This document shows, one piece after another, positions 13,073 through 14,371 of a stretch of 14,371 bases of DNA. The DNA comes from Bacillota bacterium (GTDB lineage Bacteria > Bacillota > Clostridia > Oscillospirales > Oscillospiraceae): the NCBI GenBank assembly GCA_023395775.1, contig JAEWYA010000209.1:1-14371 (forward strand), read 5' to 3'. Numbering within the stretch: the stretch's first letter is position 1; each line of letters starts with the position of its first letter. A program made the position numbers and the translations under genes. Under the pieces are notes generated by a model. That model did no database searches. It was not told the origin of the DNA and saw only the letters and a program-made list of their open reading frames with translations.

Positions 13073-14371
13073 ATGAAACTCTGGTCCGGACGGTTTGGAA
13101 AAGAAACCGACGCGCTGGTGAACGACTTCAACGCCTCCATTCAATTCGACCGGCGGCTTTACCGGGAGGATATCACCGGTAGCCTGGCCCACGCGAAAAT
13201 GCTAGGCGAGTGCGGCGTGATCTCCCGGGAGGACGCTGCCGCCATTACCGAAGGGCTGAAAAGCATTCTGGCGGATGTGGAGGCCGGAAAGGTGGAGTTT
13301 ACCGCCGACAACGAGGACATCCACATGAATGTGGAGGCGCTGCTCACCGCCCGCATCGGCGACGCGGGAAAGCGGCTCCACACTGCCCGCAGCCGCAACG
13401 ATCAGGTGGCGCTGGACTTCCGGATGTATGTCCGGCGGGAGATTCCAGCCATCATTTCGCAGCTGCTGGAATTCCAAACCGTTCTGGCGGAGCAGGCGGG
13501 AAAGTACCAGACTGCGGTCATGCCCGGCTATACCCATTTGCAGCGGGCGCAGCCCATCAGCTTTGCCCAGCATCTGCTGGCCTACGCGGCGATGTTCTCC
13601 CGGGATGTGACCCGGCTGGAGGACTGCAAAAAGCGCCTCAACGAGTGTCCCCTCGGTTCCGGCGCGCTGGCGGGAACGACGTACCCCATCGACCGCTGGG
13701 AGACCGCGAAGGAGCTGAACTTCGACGCTCCCATGGGAAACTCTCTGGATGGCGTCTCCGACCGGGATTACGCGCTGGAGCTGCTCTCCGCCCTGTCAAT
13801 TCTGATGATGCACCTCTCCCGCTTTTCCGAGGAGGTCATCCTTTGGTGCAGCTGGGAGTTCAAGTTCATCGATCTGGACGACGCCTATGCCACCGGGTCC
13901 AGCATCATGCCACAGAAGAAAAATCCGGACGTAGCCGAGCTGGTCCGGGGCAAGACCGGGCGGGTGTACGGCGACCTGATGGGACTGCTGACGGCTATGA
14001 AGGGTCTGCCTTTGGCCTATAACAAGGATATGCAGGAGGATAAGGAGCCGGTGTTCGACGCCATCGACACGGTTGAGATGTGCCTGCCCGTGTTTACCGC
14101 CATGATCGGCACGATGACGGTCCACCCGGAGAACATGCGCGCCGCGGCCGGCCGCGGCTTCATCAACGCCACGGACTGCGCCGATTATCTGACGAAAAAG
14201 GGGATGCCCTTCCGGGATGCGTATACCGTGGTGGGTCATCTGGTAGCCCTGTGCGCAGAGCAGGGAAAAACACTGGAGGAGCTGAGTCTTCAGGAGCTGA
14301 TAACCGTCTCGCCCCTGTTTGGGGACGATGTCTATGACGCGCTGAGGCTGGAAACCTGCATGGGTCAAAGG
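13073..14371 (+). CDS. argH: Argininosuccinate lyase, C-terminus cut by window edge
   Basis: ArgH splits argininosuccinate to arginine and fumarate, the last step of arginine synthesis, in the cytosol. The ATG at 13073, 8 bases after AAGGAG (13059-13064), opens a frame of 433 complete codons to the window end; family length is about 455-465, so some 25-30 residues are missing. The N-terminus MKLWSGRFGKETDALVNDFNASI is split over residues 1-23 and is typical. NEDIHMNVE, HTARSRNDQVALDFRMY (from residue 103), GYTHLQRAQPISFAQH with the region-2 His, and the flexible signature loop GSSIMPQKKNPD (from residue 275) with the catalytic Ser are all present, followed by AYNKDMQEDKE. It follows argG across a hairpin-rich gap. 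ArgH is paralogous to PurB at the other end of the window. Confidence 0.96.
   Translation, partial: MKLWSGRFGKETDALVNDFNASIQFDRRLYREDITGSLAHAKMLGECGVISREDAAAITEGLKSILADVEAGKVEFTADNEDIHMNVEALLTARIGDAGKRLHTARSRNDQVALDFRMYVRREIPAIISQLLEFQTVLAEQAGKYQTAVMPGYTHLQRAQPISFAQHLLAYAAMFSRDVTRLEDCKKRLNECPLGSGALAGTTYPIDRWETAKELNFDAPMGNSLDGVSDRDYALELLSALSILMMHLSRFSEEVILWCSWEFKFIDLDDAYATGSSIMPQKKNPDVAELVRGKTGRVYGDLMGLLTAMKGLPLAYNKDMQEDKEPVFDAIDTVEMCLPVFTAMIGTMTVHPENMRAAAGRGFINATDCADYLTKKGMPFRDAYTVVGHLVALCAEQGKTLEELSLQELITVSPLFGDDVYDALRLETCMGQR

Overview
This window looks like chromosomal core DNA of a GC-rich Firmicute, most likely an anaerobic Clostridia of the Oscillospiraceae/Ruminococcaceae type. The basis is gene-level: AGGAGG-like ribosome binding sites before almost every gene, occasional GTG and TTG starts, low-GC sigma-A style promoters in short AT-rich gaps between GC-rich genes, and protein variants (a PurA opening INWGDEGKG, a UPF0371 protein, a small HELTHH metallopeptidase) that I associate with that group. 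The lineage is an inference, since no 16S or marker search was possible.

Layout. Bases 1-2096 hold two minus-strand purine genes, purA followed by purB (purB runs off the left edge). They make AMP from IMP and aspartate with release of fumarate. Bases 2097-2437 are a divergent promoter region: two sigma-A-type promoters point to purA and one points right. Bases 2438-3922 encode a UPF0371/DUF1846 protein of unknown function. Bases 4063-6666 hold tex (S1-domain transcription accessory protein) and, 21 bases later, a small putative zinc metallopeptidase. Bases 6824-8839 encode a membrane chemoreceptor with an excellent sigma-28 (SigD/FliA) promoter match, which suggests a motile organism. Bases 8930-11341 carry a nitroreductase-family flavoprotein, an MtnA-family sugar-phosphate isomerase and a DeoD-type purine nucleoside phosphorylase, plausibly a nucleoside or 5'-thio/deoxynucleoside salvage group. 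Bases 11601-14371 hold argG and argH (argH runs off the right edge), the last two steps of arginine synthesis, with an ArgR-type operator candidate over the argG promoter.

Two themes stand out. First, the window holds both aspartate-to-fumarate amination modules (PurA/PurB and ArgG/ArgH), each a synthetase gene followed by its lyase gene, and in each pair the gap is unusually rich in strong hairpins ending just before the lyase ribosome binding site. Second, the regulatory DNA is more interesting than the genes: a sigma-28 site, an ARG box, overlapping exclusive stems after deoD, and a 248-base structured argG-argH spacer.

I found no transposon, phage gene, CRISPR array, tRNA, rRNA or defence system, and nothing I can honestly call a new multi-gene system. 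The best candidates for something undescribed are the UPF0371 protein and the structured leader before argH.
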